Source: CAYMDS01 sp964576705
GTDB taxonomy: Bacteria; Patescibacteriota; Microgenomatia; Levybacterales; UBA12049
Length of the DNA: 64,000 nt
Assembly: GCA_964576705.1 (NCBI GenBank)
Contig: CAZNVI010000002.1
Coordinates: forward strand, 8,650 to 72,649
Direction of reading: 5' to 3'
Of the stretch, positions 8,729 through 19,000 are shown piece after piece. The first letter of the stretch is position 1. Each line of letters starts with the position of its first letter. The position numbers and the translations under genes were made by a program. The notes beneath the pieces were generated by a model. The model was not told the origin of the DNA, made no database searches, and saw only the letters and a list, made by a program, of their open reading frames with translations.

Positions 8729-9865
8729 ATGCTTAAGCGACTTATTATAACATCACATGTTGTCTATGTAGGAAAACAGGATGTCTTCGGACCTGGACAT
8801 GCAGTAAGCAACTATCTTAAAAAGAACCAGATGCCACACATTTATCTCAGACATTCCTTAATGGATCTTCGTCCTTCCGAAATTATTAAAGTTAAAAATA
8901 CAAAAGATACGCGAGAATTACTTAAATTGCCCGGCTTTAGAATCGGTTTACTTCGTTATCCTGTAGAGATGTATTACTCATATCGTTTTTATAAAAGATA
9001 CAAACCTCAGATTTGTATCGCGATTGATCCTGTAAATGCGTTCAGCGCAATTTTGGCGCGAAAATCCGGATTTATAAAAACTGTAATCTTTTATACAGCT
9101 GATTATGCAATTAAAAGGTTTGAAAATCCTGTGTTAAATTTAATCTATCATTCGCTTGATAAATTTGGGATAAGAAATGCTGATTTGGTTTGGAATGTCT
9201 CTTCCAGAATTCAAAAACGGCGTTTGAAGCAAGGTGTAAAGCCCTCCAGGAATCTTCTTATTCCGAATACCCCACTTGTAGGTCTTTTCAGTCATAAAGA
9301 GGTGAAAAACAAAATAAAACATAGTATGGTTCTAATGGCGAACTTTACTCCAGCTATAGATTATCCGAAAATTATTTCTGTAATTTCTGAGCTGAGAAGT
9401 AAATTTAAAGACATCCATATAGCCTTTATAGGAAAAGGAGGGATGGAGGAGGAAGTGCGAGAAATGGTAAAAACACTAGATCTTGAAAAGAATGTGACGT
9501 TTCATGGATTTATGCAACATGATGATGCATTAAAGACAGCGGCTGCATATGAAATAGGACTTGCACCATACGCGAACATTCAATCATGGACTGAATTCGG
9601 TGATTCTTTAAAGGCAAGGGAATATATGGCTCTTGGTTTGCCTGTAATTATAACCAATAATGTTTCTACGTCTGATGATATAGTTAAGTATAATGCAGGA
9701 TTTTCGATTTCTATGAATAAAAAGGAGCTTAAAGAGTCGCTTGAAAAACTGATCTCCGATAAAAAACTGTATGAATCTATGCGTAAAAACGCTTTGAAGC
9801 TTGCAGAGGACTATGATCTGGAGAAAATACTTGATAAAGAGTTAAAAAATAAATTTTTACAATGA
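8729..9865 (+). CDS. GT4-family glycosyltransferase
   Basis: This 378-residue protein is a GT-B enzyme. An N-terminal domain with VFGPGHAVSNYL near residue 20 precedes a C-terminal donor domain from about 195 (MVLMANFTPAIDYPK). That domain carries AFIGKGGMEEEV, a GFMQHDDAL loop and LKAREYMALGLPVIITN, the usual donor-pocket segment. The glutamate-rich EX7E region appears as a weaker form. The start is one base after the dehydratase stop, and the end overlaps the following reductase by four bases. It is part of the same translationally coupled set. Donor unknown. Confidence 0.8.
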   Translation: MLKRLIITSHVVYVGKQDVFGPGHAVSNYLKKNQMPHIYLRHSLMDLRPSEIIKVKNTKDTRELLKLPGFRIGLLRYPVEMYYSYRFYKRYKPQICIAIDPVNAFSAILARKSGFIKTVIFYTADYAIKRFENPVLNLIYHSLDKFGIRNADLVWNVSSRIQKRRLKQGVKPSRNLLIPNTPLVGLFSHKEVKNKIKHSMVLMANFTPAIDYPKIISVISELRSKFKDIHIAFIGKGGMEEEVREMVKTLDLEKNVTFHGFMQHDDALKTAAAYEIGLAPYANIQSWTEFGDSLKAREYMALGLPVIITNNVSTSDDIVKYNAGFSISMNKKELKESLEKLISDKKLYESMRKNALKLAEDYDLEKILDKELKNKFLQ

Positions 9866-10779
9866 AAGTATATATTACAGGAGGGACAGGTTTATTAGGC
9901 AGCAGCTTATTGCGTACTGTTCCTAAAAAGTTTACCCTTTTCTCAAACTATCACATAAATAAGCTCATCCCAGATATACCGATAGCTGACTTTTCTTATT
10001 TAGATATTACCAATAAAAAGCAAGTAGAAACTGTTTTTTCAAAAATAAGACCGCACTATATTATCCATACAGCAGCAAAATCTAGTCCGGATTTTTGTGA
10101 AGATAATCCCCAGGAGGCATACAGAGTAAATATTGAAGGGACGAGAAATGTCCTTTTTTTCGGTAATAAATTCGGATCTAAAGTAATAATTATGTCGACT
10201 AATCAGGTTTTTTCAGGTATTAATCCACCATATACTGAAGAATCGGAACGTGACCCCGTAAATGTATACGGGAAAACGAAGGTGCAGAATGAAGATGAGA
10301 TTCTTACTGGAAAATATAAAGGTACTGTTATTAGGCTCATGACGTTATATGGATGGGGTAATCCTCATGGCCAAAAGAATTCAGCTATGTGGGTTATAGA
10401 CATGTTATCGAAAAATCAAAAAATAAAAGTTGTGGACGATATTTATAATAATTTTTTATGGGTGGAAGACGCAAGTAATGCAATATGGAAAATGATTTTG
10501 ACCGATAAAGAGCTTAAGTTAATTCAAATAGCCGGAGAAGAAACGACAAACAGGTATCTTTTAGCTAAAATGATTGCAAATGTTTTTAAATTGGATGATA
10601 CATTAATCACCCCCGTTAAAAAGAGTTATTTTAAGGATGAAGCCCCAAGACCTCTTAATACAGTGTATGACATCGGGTGTCTCAAAAAAAAACTTAAGTT
10701 TTACCCGCTCATGCTTAAAGAAGGAATTATAGAGATGAAAAGAGCATCCAAATCTGTAAAGTGGAAAAAAATTGCATGA
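9862..10779 (+). CDS. RmlD-like nucleotide-sugar reductase/epimerase
   Basis: This is a 305-residue extended short-chain dehydrogenase. It shows the NAD(P)-binding TGGTGLLG at 6-13, the catalytic Ser/Thr region MSTNQVFSG at 111-119 and YGKTK at 136-140. The arrangement (IRPHYIIHTAAKS, N-Q-V-F-S-G) is closest to dTDP-4-dehydrorhamnose reductase-like proteins, which reduce the 4-keto group of a 6-deoxy sugar nucleotide. A second, more canonical RmlD lies at 21723, so this copy may act on another 4-keto sugar such as the 7741 product. It overlaps both neighbours by four bases. Confidence 0.75.
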   Translation: MKVYITGGTGLLGSSLLRTVPKKFTLFSNYHINKLIPDIPIADFSYLDITNKKQVETVFSKIRPHYIIHTAAKSSPDFCEDNPQEAYRVNIEGTRNVLFFGNKFGSKVIIMSTNQVFSGINPPYTEESERDPVNVYGKTKVQNEDEILTGKYKGTVIRLMTLYGWGNPHGQKNSAMWVIDMLSKNQKIKVVDDIYNNFLWVEDASNAIWKMILTDKELKLIQIAGEETTNRYLLAKMIANVFKLDDTLITPVKKSYFKDEAPRPLNTVYDIGCLKKKLKFYPLMLKEGIIEMKRASKSVKWKKIA

Positions 10780-12053
10780 AAAAACTTCTATTTCCACTTC
10801 TTATTTTAATTTTTATAGCGTTTTTACTTCATCATTATTTTCGAGTATTCGATTTGCCTGAAATCATTACACCTTCAAAATCACTTTCGTACGAGCCTGC
10901 AATTTATGAGAGTGGTAATTTAGTTGCTGATGAAGTCGGGTATGTAGCAAATGTATTTTCCTGGGGTTATAACAGACATATTTGTTATGATAATGAATTT
11001 AAAAATTGGTGGATATTTTATTATGGTGACTTAAGTAATGATCCGGATAAGCCTAATAGGAATATTCAGTATAGATATAGTAAAAATGATGGAAATACGT
11101 GGAGTGGGTCGCGACAGTTTAAGAGTAACGTAGTTGTATCTGCTGATTTTACTATATATTGTGAAGCAGAAAATATAAGCATCGCTTATGGCGATATACA
11201 TCAAAAAAATGTTTATTGGCAAAAGGGCAAGATGCAAGTCGATGATGTAGAATGGTATTCCAAAAGTGTTCCGATTAAATCGGATGTTGGATATGCCAGT
11301 GTCGCTCCATCTATTGTCTATTATAATAATTTACCGGTCTTAGCTGTAAGAGATCAAAGTGAGGAAAGTAAAAAAAGCGGTGAAAAGAGAACATTTGTTG
11401 CAATTGCTAAAGATGAACATGGAAATTCGTGGGAAAAGAATGTAAAGATTCATAGCAGTATAATACGAACTCCGTTTGATAAATACGCATCGCCATCATT
11501 AGAAATAGTTAATGGAGAATTATTTGCAATTATCAATACTGGATATGATATGCGTATTGTAAATTATCTATTAAATAATGAATGGGGAGAGGATAGATTG
11601 ATAAGTGGCTTTAAGTATAGCGGAGCCAATTTAGATTGGACCACCGTAACAGACTCATCAGGCACGTTACATATTTTTTACCCTGAAAAAGACACATCGT
11701 TTGCCAGACATGCGACGTTTGATGGATCAATCTGGAATTTTGAAACTATTACTGACTATCCAATCAGTTCTAATCGCCATTTATCAGGGGCAATTGATGA
11801 TAATGACACACTGTATTTTATAGGAAATGAACTCGCTCTTTACTATAAAACTAATAATATTTGGCATGTAGACAAAAGACTTGTTTCCAAGCTTGGATTG
11901 GGAATGAGGTTTATTACTGCTTCGCAGAAGTTAGTCGATAACAAATTAGGTATAGCTTGGATTGAAGGTGATGAGTTTACACCAGTTATCCGCTTCTTAT
12001 GCTTACAGAAAATTGAAAAGAGAAATACTATTTCTTTTAAGAAATGTCAATAA
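10776..12053 (+). CDS. Membrane-anchored Asp-box (BNR/sialidase-like) protein
   Basis: From the ATG at 10776, which overlaps the preceding TGA as ATGA, the protein has 425 residues. A GTG at 10761 would add five residues and is less likely. Residues 4-21 form one hydrophobic segment, a signal anchor or uncleaved signal. The rest is soluble and repetitive in beta-strand patterns. RYSKNDGNTWSG near residue 95 fits the Asp-box S-x-(D/N)-x-G-x-T-W found at beta-propeller blade turns of sialidases and other exo-glycosidases. A second blade-like stretch reads KDEHGNSWEK. It is likely an extracytoplasmic glycan-binding or glycan-trimming propeller. Catalytic residues could not be assigned. Confidence 0.6.
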   Translation: MKKLLFPLLILIFIAFLLHHYFRVFDLPEIITPSKSLSYEPAIYESGNLVADEVGYVANVFSWGYNRHICYDNEFKNWWIFYYGDLSNDPDKPNRNIQYRYSKNDGNTWSGSRQFKSNVVVSADFTIYCEAENISIAYGDIHQKNVYWQKGKMQVDDVEWYSKSVPIKSDVGYASVAPSIVYYNNLPVLAVRDQSEESKKSGEKRTFVAIAKDEHGNSWEKNVKIHSSIIRTPFDKYASPSLEIVNGELFAIINTGYDMRIVNYLLNNEWGEDRLISGFKYSGANLDWTTVTDSSGTLHIFYPEKDTSFARHATFDGSIWNFETITDYPISSNRHLSGAIDDNDTLYFIGNELALYYKTNNIWHVDKRLVSKLGLGMRFITASQKLVDNKLGIAWIEGDEFTPVIRFLCLQKIEKRNTISFKKCQ

Positions 12054-13096
12054 ACATGGGATCAGAAAATTATCCTCAGGTATCAATAATAATAGTCAAT
12101 TGGAACGGTTACGAAAACATCAAAGAATGTCTAATCTCAATCTTGAAGTGTTCATATCCGAATTTTGAAATTATAATCGTCGATAATGGATCAGTCGATC
12201 GATCAGTCTCCTATATAAAAAATATGGCAGTAAAATATGGAAATATTCGATTGATTGAAAATAAAAAAAATGTCGGGTATGCAGAAGGCAATAACTTAGG
12301 GTTTAAACGTGCAAAGGGTAAAATGATTCTCTTTCTTAATAATGATACCCTCGTAGATAAAGATTTTTTGAATATATTAGTTAATAAGCTTATCTCTGAT
12401 AAGTCAATAGGAGCAGTGCAGCCAAAAATATTAAATTATCCCAAATCAAATATTATCGATTCAGTAGGATCCTATTTTCTTAATACAGGTTTTTTATATC
12501 ATTTTGGACATAATAAGACAGATCATAAACGGTACCAGGCGATGTCAGAGATTTTTTCGATGAAAGGAGCTTGTATGCTTTTTAATAAATCTGTTATCGA
12601 TAAGATTGGTTTATTTGAAAAAAATTATTTCGCATACTTTGAAGAGACTGACCTTTGTCATAGAGCTATTCTTGCAGGATACACAATTTACTATGTGCCA
12701 TCTGCGGTAATTTATCATAAAGGCGGAGGAACCGCATCTAAGTTGCCAAGTGAATTCATTCAATTCCATTCTTATAAAAATAGAATATATACTTACCTAA
12801 AGAATTTTGAATTATTAACGATAATTAAAATTTTACCCATACATATAACATATTGTTTATTAATAAGCTCAGTATACTTTTTTACTTTTAAATTTTCTTT
12901 ATCGTATGCAATTTTGAAAGCAATCGGTTGGAATATTATAAATTTAAAAATGATTAAAAAAAAGAGAAAGGAAATTCAAAGATTGAGAAAAAGTAACGAT
13001 AATATTTATTTATCCAGATTAACAAGAAAAGTTGGTTTTAATTATTATTACCATCTGTTTGCGACAAGCCTTGCTGGCTATAGAGACAAATCCTGA
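12044..13096 (+). CDS. GT2-family glycosyltransferase, rhamnosyltransferase-like
   Basis: This 350-residue GT-A-fold inverting glycosyltransferase has VSIIIVNWNGYENIKECL at the N-terminus, IIIVDNGSVD for the nucleotide site and LFLNNDTLVD as the DXD-equivalent. SMKGACMLF.K.V and YFAYFEETDLCHRA match the rhamnosyltransferase-like subgroup of GT2. The C-terminal part has one or two hydrophobic stretches near 245-285, suggesting membrane association. The start at 12044 overlaps the previous gene by ten bases. An ATG at 12056 is an alternative. It probably adds a sugar, perhaps rhamnose given RmlD in the locus, to the growing chain. Confidence 0.85.
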   Translation: MSINMGSENYPQVSIIIVNWNGYENIKECLISILKCSYPNFEIIIVDNGSVDRSVSYIKNMAVKYGNIRLIENKKNVGYAEGNNLGFKRAKGKMILFLNNDTLVDKDFLNILVNKLISDKSIGAVQPKILNYPKSNIIDSVGSYFLNTGFLYHFGHNKTDHKRYQAMSEIFSMKGACMLFNKSVIDKIGLFEKNYFAYFEETDLCHRAILAGYTIYYVPSAVIYHKGGGTASKLPSEFIQFHSYKNRIYTYLKNFELLTIIKILPIHITYCLLISSVYFFTFKFSLSYAILKAIGWNIINLKMIKKKRKEIQRLRKSNDNIYLSRLTRKVGFNYYYHLFATSLAGYRDKS

Positions 13097-13107
13097 CTAT
13101 CAAATAT

Positions 13108-15402
13108 ATGAAAAAAATTCAAAAAATTAATATTGATAATAAGCTTCATGTGTTTTTGTTATTGGCAACCTTTGTAGTTATTTTTTATTCGCGAAGTATT
13201 TTCGCTTTTTTTCAAGCTGATGAGTGGTTTTATTTCACGCAATTCCTTCCGTTAACGGGAAAATGGTACGGGGTGTTTAGTTCCATATATAAGAGTGTAT
13301 TTGAATCTCACGCTGTTTCAGGCGGAGGTCATATGGCCCCAATTATGAACATAAGCTGGTATTTTAATAATTTATTGTTTGGATTAAATTTCATCCCGTA
13401 TATACTCTTAAGTCTTTTTTTTCATGTTTTGAATGCTTTTTTTATATATTTAATCTTGAAACGATTAAATAACCTGCCGAGAGTCGGTTTTATCGCTGCG
13501 GTATTTTTTGGTCTTTCCTATGTACATCAACAAGCGGTCACTTGGGTGATTGCTTTCTCAACTACACTTTCTGTAACCCTCATCTTGAGTGCAATTCTTT
13601 GTTTATTACAAATTACACGTGAAAATGAAAAAGATAATATTAGAAATATCAGAATCGCTTTTATATTGTTTCTTAGCTCTATCCTAACAAAAGAAATTTC
13701 AGTCGTACTTTTTATAATATTTCCTTTTATTTGGTTTACTATTTTGAAAAAGTCATTAAAGAAGAGATTCATAAAATATTATGCAATTCTTAGTGCGTTT
13801 TACATTTTTTTTCGGGCAGGTATTCCTTATTTATTTTTTTGGGCAGATAAACAAATCGCATTAAACGCAAAAAGTGAAAACTTTTTTGATATCCCTTTGT
13901 TAATCTTCAGGGCGATAACCTATCCTTTGAGATTAATAGTTGAAGTATTCGTCCCCGCTGAGTTAATCTTGTGGTTTGTTGAAGCCCTTACTTCTTATGC
14001 ATATCCCCATTATGCTCTTGAAAAATCCGTCCGGGGTACCAATTACCTTACTTTTATTCAAAGTGCCGGAAGCGATATGTTTATTTTTTTCTTCTCAGGA
14101 ATTATTCTAATTATGTTTTTTTTGTATATATTTAAGTTACGAAAAAAACAGAAGAATAAGTTTTATACAGCAAATATTGCGATTTTAATAATTACATTCT
14201 CTGCTTTGCCGTTAATAATGATCGCAACTTATGCTCCTTGGTGGGGATATGTTACTTTCATCGACTCACGTCATTTGTATATAGCATCTGTGGGTGCTTC
14301 TTTTCTTTTTGCATTAATAATTGAAGACATAGGTTTATATTTTAATAAATTTTTTTTAAAGCACAGGTTTTTAAAAATGAACCCATTTAGGATCAGTATG
14401 GTGATTGTGATCTTGTGGGCATTCACTCAATTTGTTTTATTACAAGGAGAACTTATTAAGCAAGTTAAAACCGGCAGTGAGCGAAAGAAAATATTATCGG
14501 AAGTTTTAAACCAAACGCTTCCCCGTGATAAAACTGTATTTTTAATAAAAAGCAATACAGGATATTACGGATTTGGACCTATTCCTCCGTTTCAAACAAA
14601 TCTAGGACAGATATTATCAATATATTATTATAAAAATAGAGGACTTCCGGAGTATTTTATCCGAAATAACTTTCTCGTAAAAGGAGGTATAGCAGGTGAA
14701 GGATATGTAGAATTTAACGGTAAGGGGTTTGGGTACTATATAAACGAAGACACGCTCTTTTCAGATATTAAAGAAGGTAAGTTGGAGCCTGGAAATATCT
14801 CAGCATATAATTGGAACGGAGAAGATGGCACCATTTCTAACATTACGGATGAAGTGCGAAAGGAAGCTAGAAGATACTTAGGTTACTTAAATACTTTTAG
14901 TGGATGGAAAGAATTTTATGATCCCGAAGGATATTTTCATTTTAAGTTCCCTCAAGATTTTGCATTAGAAGATATTACCAATTCAGATAAATCTACTGAC
15001 TCAAGTGTTATAAGGAGTGTTATAATCTCTGACGTATCGGGCTCTGGATCTATTCATAAGATAAATATAAAATTAAAGAGTAAACAGGAATTGATACCTT
15101 TTTCTGAGCATGTATCTTTGCAGTCGAATAGTGAGGGAAAGATAATCGCTAAAGATTTCACATTCAGAAATATCAACATGGCCAATAGAAACGCGATTAC
15201 AACTATTTATTCTACCAATACTTATTATCCTAACTATTATATTCCATATGATAAAAATAATATGTATTTTGATATAAAAGTAAGCGGGGAGAGATTTCGA
15301 AGGCAATTTATCTATGCACCGGTCGGGCAAATAGAAAAATATAATAGCGAGGTTGAAAAAATTTTATCTACTTTAGACTATGAAAAACCAGAAAGTAAAT
15401 AA
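13108..15402 (+). CDS. Large GT-C-like membrane protein with outer soluble domain
   Basis: The protein has 764 residues. About ten to twelve hydrophobic helices fill residues 12-465. The first outer loop starts with FQADEWFYF, an acidic pair in the place expected for GT-C enzymes. The remaining 300 residues are soluble and probably outside the cell. This architecture resembles GT39-like or oligosaccharyltransferase-like proteins common in candidate-phyla genomes, but I cannot name a family. It overlaps the following methyltransferase by 23 bases. Confidence 0.6.
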   Translation: MKKIQKINIDNKLHVFLLLATFVVIFYSRSIFAFFQADEWFYFTQFLPLTGKWYGVFSSIYKSVFESHAVSGGGHMAPIMNISWYFNNLLFGLNFIPYILLSLFFHVLNAFFIYLILKRLNNLPRVGFIAAVFFGLSYVHQQAVTWVIAFSTTLSVTLILSAILCLLQITRENEKDNIRNIRIAFILFLSSILTKEISVVLFIIFPFIWFTILKKSLKKRFIKYYAILSAFYIFFRAGIPYLFFWADKQIALNAKSENFFDIPLLIFRAITYPLRLIVEVFVPAELILWFVEALTSYAYPHYALEKSVRGTNYLTFIQSAGSDMFIFFFSGIILIMFFLYIFKLRKKQKNKFYTANIAILIITFSALPLIMIATYAPWWGYVTFIDSRHLYIASVGASFLFALIIEDIGLYFNKFFLKHRFLKMNPFRISMVIVILWAFTQFVLLQGELIKQVKTGSERKKILSEVLNQTLPRDKTVFLIKSNTGYYGFGPIPPFQTNLGQILSIYYYKNRGLPEYFIRNNFLVKGGIAGEGYVEFNGKGFGYYINEDTLFSDIKEGKLEPGNISAYNWNGEDGTISNITDEVRKEARRYLGYLNTFSGWKEFYDPEGYFHFKFPQDFALEDITNSDKSTDSSVIRSVIISDVSGSGSIHKINIKLKSKQELIPFSEHVSLQSNSEGKIIAKDFTFRNINMANRNAITTIYSTNTYYPNYYIPYDKNNMYFDIKVSGERFRRQFIYAPVGQIEKYNSEVEKILSTLDYEKPESK

Positions 15403-16069
15403 AAAATTTGAAGTTAAATACTTTGAAGGATATTTTAAAGGAGCTGTAGGTGAATTTTCTAAAAAGGATCTCGAGTTATCCCGAAATTGGTTTTCGGCTT
15501 GGCTTAGTGTAATAAGTACATTGCTTAATATTTCGGATGGTCGGGGAGTGAAAGTACTTGAGATCGGATGCTCCATAGGCGGTATGTCAAGTCTGTTGGC
15601 AGATCGCGGATTTGAAGTATGGGCTTCAGATGTCTCAGAATTGGCAGTTAAGAAGGCGTCCTCTCTGGATTCCCGTGTAAAGTTTTCAGTTATTGATGTT
15701 CAGAAAGAAATACCACTACGCCAAAAGTTCGATTTCGTAATCGCAACAGAAGTAGTTGAGCATCTTGAGTTCCCTAAAGAAGCTTTAAAAAATATATATT
15801 CCGTTTTAAAGTCGGGCGGTAAAGTAATCATTTCTTCACCATATCCATATATGTGGAATATGAAAGATCCTACTCATATTAATGTAAAGTTTCCTCATGA
15901 ATGGATGAATTTGCTTCGGCAAGTCGGTTTTCAAAAAATAACTTATAAGCGTTTTTCGTTATTGCCTTTTTTTTACAGATTTGGAAGAAGATTTCACATT
16001 ATTTTTCCATTTACTATCCCATTGCCGAATATCAATAGCCCGATTATTTTTTTAGGGGAAAAACCATGA
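15380..16069 (+). CDS. Class I SAM-dependent methyltransferase
   Basis: This 229-residue protein has the Rossmann-fold SAM motif VLEIGCSIGGM at 59-69, an acidic residue after strand 2 (WASDVSELA) and the post-motif FDFVIATEVVEHLEFP. These are all standard for class I methyltransferases of the Methyltransf_11/UbiE type. In this setting it may methylate a sugar of the surface glycan, perhaps as a chain cap. The C-terminal 60 residues are basic and hydrophobic (RFGRRFHIIFPF) and could sit at the membrane. It starts inside the end of the previous gene and overlaps the next by four bases. Confidence 0.8.
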   Translation: MKNQKVNKKFEVKYFEGYFKGAVGEFSKKDLELSRNWFSAWLSVISTLLNISDGRGVKVLEIGCSIGGMSSLLADRGFEVWASDVSELAVKKASSLDSRVKFSVIDVQKEIPLRQKFDFVIATEVVEHLEFPKEALKNIYSVLKSGGKVIISSPYPYMWNMKDPTHINVKFPHEWMNLLRQVGFQKITYKRFSLLPFFYRFGRRFHIIFPFTIPLPNINSPIIFLGEKP

Positions 16070-19000
16070 AGCGAATATCACAAAAACGAATAATCGAACT
16101 TTTGACAATAATAATTTTAGGATTAGTTCCTTTATTATGGTTTAAAGGAAATAATGTAGTTTTAGGTCATGATGCTGGTTTACCTATTTCTCCCATAGAG
16201 CATTTTATTGACAGATTTTATCTCTGGACCAATCGGTATGGAATAGGACATGATCAGACGTATGCTCTTCCCGGATTGTTCATACATGGCATAGAAGCAA
16301 TGATTAGTTATTTTGGTTTGTCATTACAGTGGAATCAAAAAATTACTTTCGTTTTTTGGTTTATGCTGCCTGGGCTAACCATGTATTATTTAACTTCAAG
16401 GCTTGAGAGTAAAACCGGCTTGAAATTTCTTGCTTTGCCATCGTCCATGCTTTATATGATGAACCATTATTTAATGCAGGGATGGTTTATCGCTGAACGC
16501 ACTAAATTTTCTTTATATGCAGCTTTGCCATTACTTTTAGCGTTTTTGATAGATTGGCAGGAAAAAAAACTCACCACACTAAAAACAGGTATATTGATTT
16601 CTCTTACTCTATTTTTTTTAAACGGGATGGCAAGTCTCCCTTTATTCGGAGCAATTATTATTGCTTTAGTTGTTTTCCTCGGCTTTTATTTTTATTGGGA
16701 TAAATCACGAAAAGAATTTTTAAGGTTAGTCAAATTAATCCTAGTCACTATTATTACGAGTTTGGCTTTGCAGTCTTACTGGTTATTGGCATATATACAT
16801 TATGTTAGAAACTCGTACAGTGAAGTGGTAGGACAGGCAGGAGGAGTTTCTGGTGTTTTAGGTTGGATAGCTTATATAAGCAAAGACACTTCATTAATAA
16901 ATTTGATGCGGTTGCAGGGTATTCCTGAATGGTATCAAAATCCTGATCATGCATATGCAAATGTGTTTTTACATAATCCGGTGTTTATTCTAATAAGTTT
17001 TTTACTGCCATTTGTAGCATTTTGTTCGTTGTTTTATATTAAAGATCAAAAGAAACGTAAATACATACTATTTTTCAATTTTCTGGCATTATTTTCAATG
17101 ATATTTACTGCAGGCTCCCATCCTCCTTTTGGTGGCATTTATAACTTACTTGTTCAACTAATCCCGGGATTTATAGCCTTCCGGACACCTTTCTATAAAT
17201 TTGCACCTGCTTTATGGCTTTCGATGTCGATCTTGATCGGATTTACGATTAGCAGTTTCATTCAAGAGCGTTTTGTGAAACCTAATTATAAGTTTTTTTT
17301 AATTTTTTCAATTTTGTTATCTATTGGTTTACTGTTTTACAACTTTCCTTTTCTCGATGGCCGGTTTTTTGATTATATTAAAAACCAAAGAAGTATGAGA
17401 GTTAACATTCCTTCATATGTTTTGGATTTCGGCAGATGGAGTAGTAGTGTAGCGAAGGACGGAAAAATACTTCCTTTACCTCCTGCAGCAGAAAGTGTTG
17501 AATCGTTTTCGTGGGGTTATTGGAGTTTAACGCCTGTAACTAGTTTATTGACGAACGCATCTATTATTAATCCTAACGGTATGACAGTTCATCAAAAAGA
17601 AATACTAACTGAAATGTTTTCGAAGATGAAAAAAAAAGATAGTGATTGGTTAAAGGTAGCGAAAGTGTTAGGAATTCGTTATTTCTTAGTGCGCAAAGAT
17701 TTTATTTGGAATTCACCTTCGTCTATGACTGACAATCCAAAAATATATGAAGAAGTTTTGAATAATACTTCGGGAATCGTATTTTTTAGGAAATTTGGTG
17801 AATGGTCAATTTATACAATAGAAGATTTAAGTGATGAGATTGTGGTGTATAAAGAAGGATCACTTTCTTATATAGAAGGAGCTGCTAAAGATTTGCCTGT
17901 AGTGATATCGATTCCGGGAGTAAATACAGAATCGGTTTACTATGTGTCCGGAACTTATGGAGAAAAACAAGATGTGTTACTTAATAATTCAAAGAATATT
18001 TTCGTAATTCCTCAGTGCGTGATGTGTTTTTTGCAACCCCAGATCTTAAACGAAGGGGCATTTGTTCCGAGTATCACAGCTGATTCAATTCTTTTTCCTA
18101 TTATTAAAACCCGTGAATCCCAAAAAGAGAAAGCCGCTCTAGTTTCTCCCGAGCAATCCGTAGAATATTACCTAGAATTATCATTACGAAGACAAAAAGG
18201 GTTAGAAAGGGCAGCAGACGAAAAGAAATTAACAGAAGCTCTCGATATAAATGCCGATTCATATTTAGAAGCACTTCAAAAATTGAGACACAGTCTCGTA
18301 AGGTTAATTAATATAAGAAAACTAGAAAACAATGAACTATTAATGAAAGGATATACATATTTATATATCCAATCAAATAATGTTATTGCTAAGTCATCAC
18401 TACTGGCTAATGCAGTCGATAAGCAATTGTTAAATCAGGTCTTTAGTGAACTAGATAAAACATTAACTTTAATTAAAAATAGCGCCTGGTATACAGAAAA
18501 TTTAAGGTCGAAGAAATATATATTTACAGTACCGAAGGATGGAGATTATACAGCATATTTGAATAATGATACATTGTCTGAAAATGAAATAATTATAAAC
18601 AGACCTATAAATTTATCGATTGATGACAAGGCTTACTCAGTAACTGCAAGTGAAGAGAATAGTTGGTTCAGTTTGGTAGATATATTTTTAACGAAGGGCA
18701 GACATACTCTATTGCTTGAAGATGTTCCTCTTAAAAATTTATACCCAAACCCCTCTCAAATTATATCAGTGATAGATGAAGATAGAGAAAGTTTTGCCTG
18801 TTTTAAATCTGTGCTTATTCCGACTGAATCAGGTGGAACTTATGACATTAATATTCAATACAGACAACTTCGAGGTAGCGGTGTTTTTTATTTCCATCCT
18901 TTGGGACGTGATGAAATACTTCCTGCATTATCAAAGCCCGGAATCGATTTAAAAAATAGCAGTAACTGGGAGCAGTTAAGAATGGATTTCCAGTCCAGTA

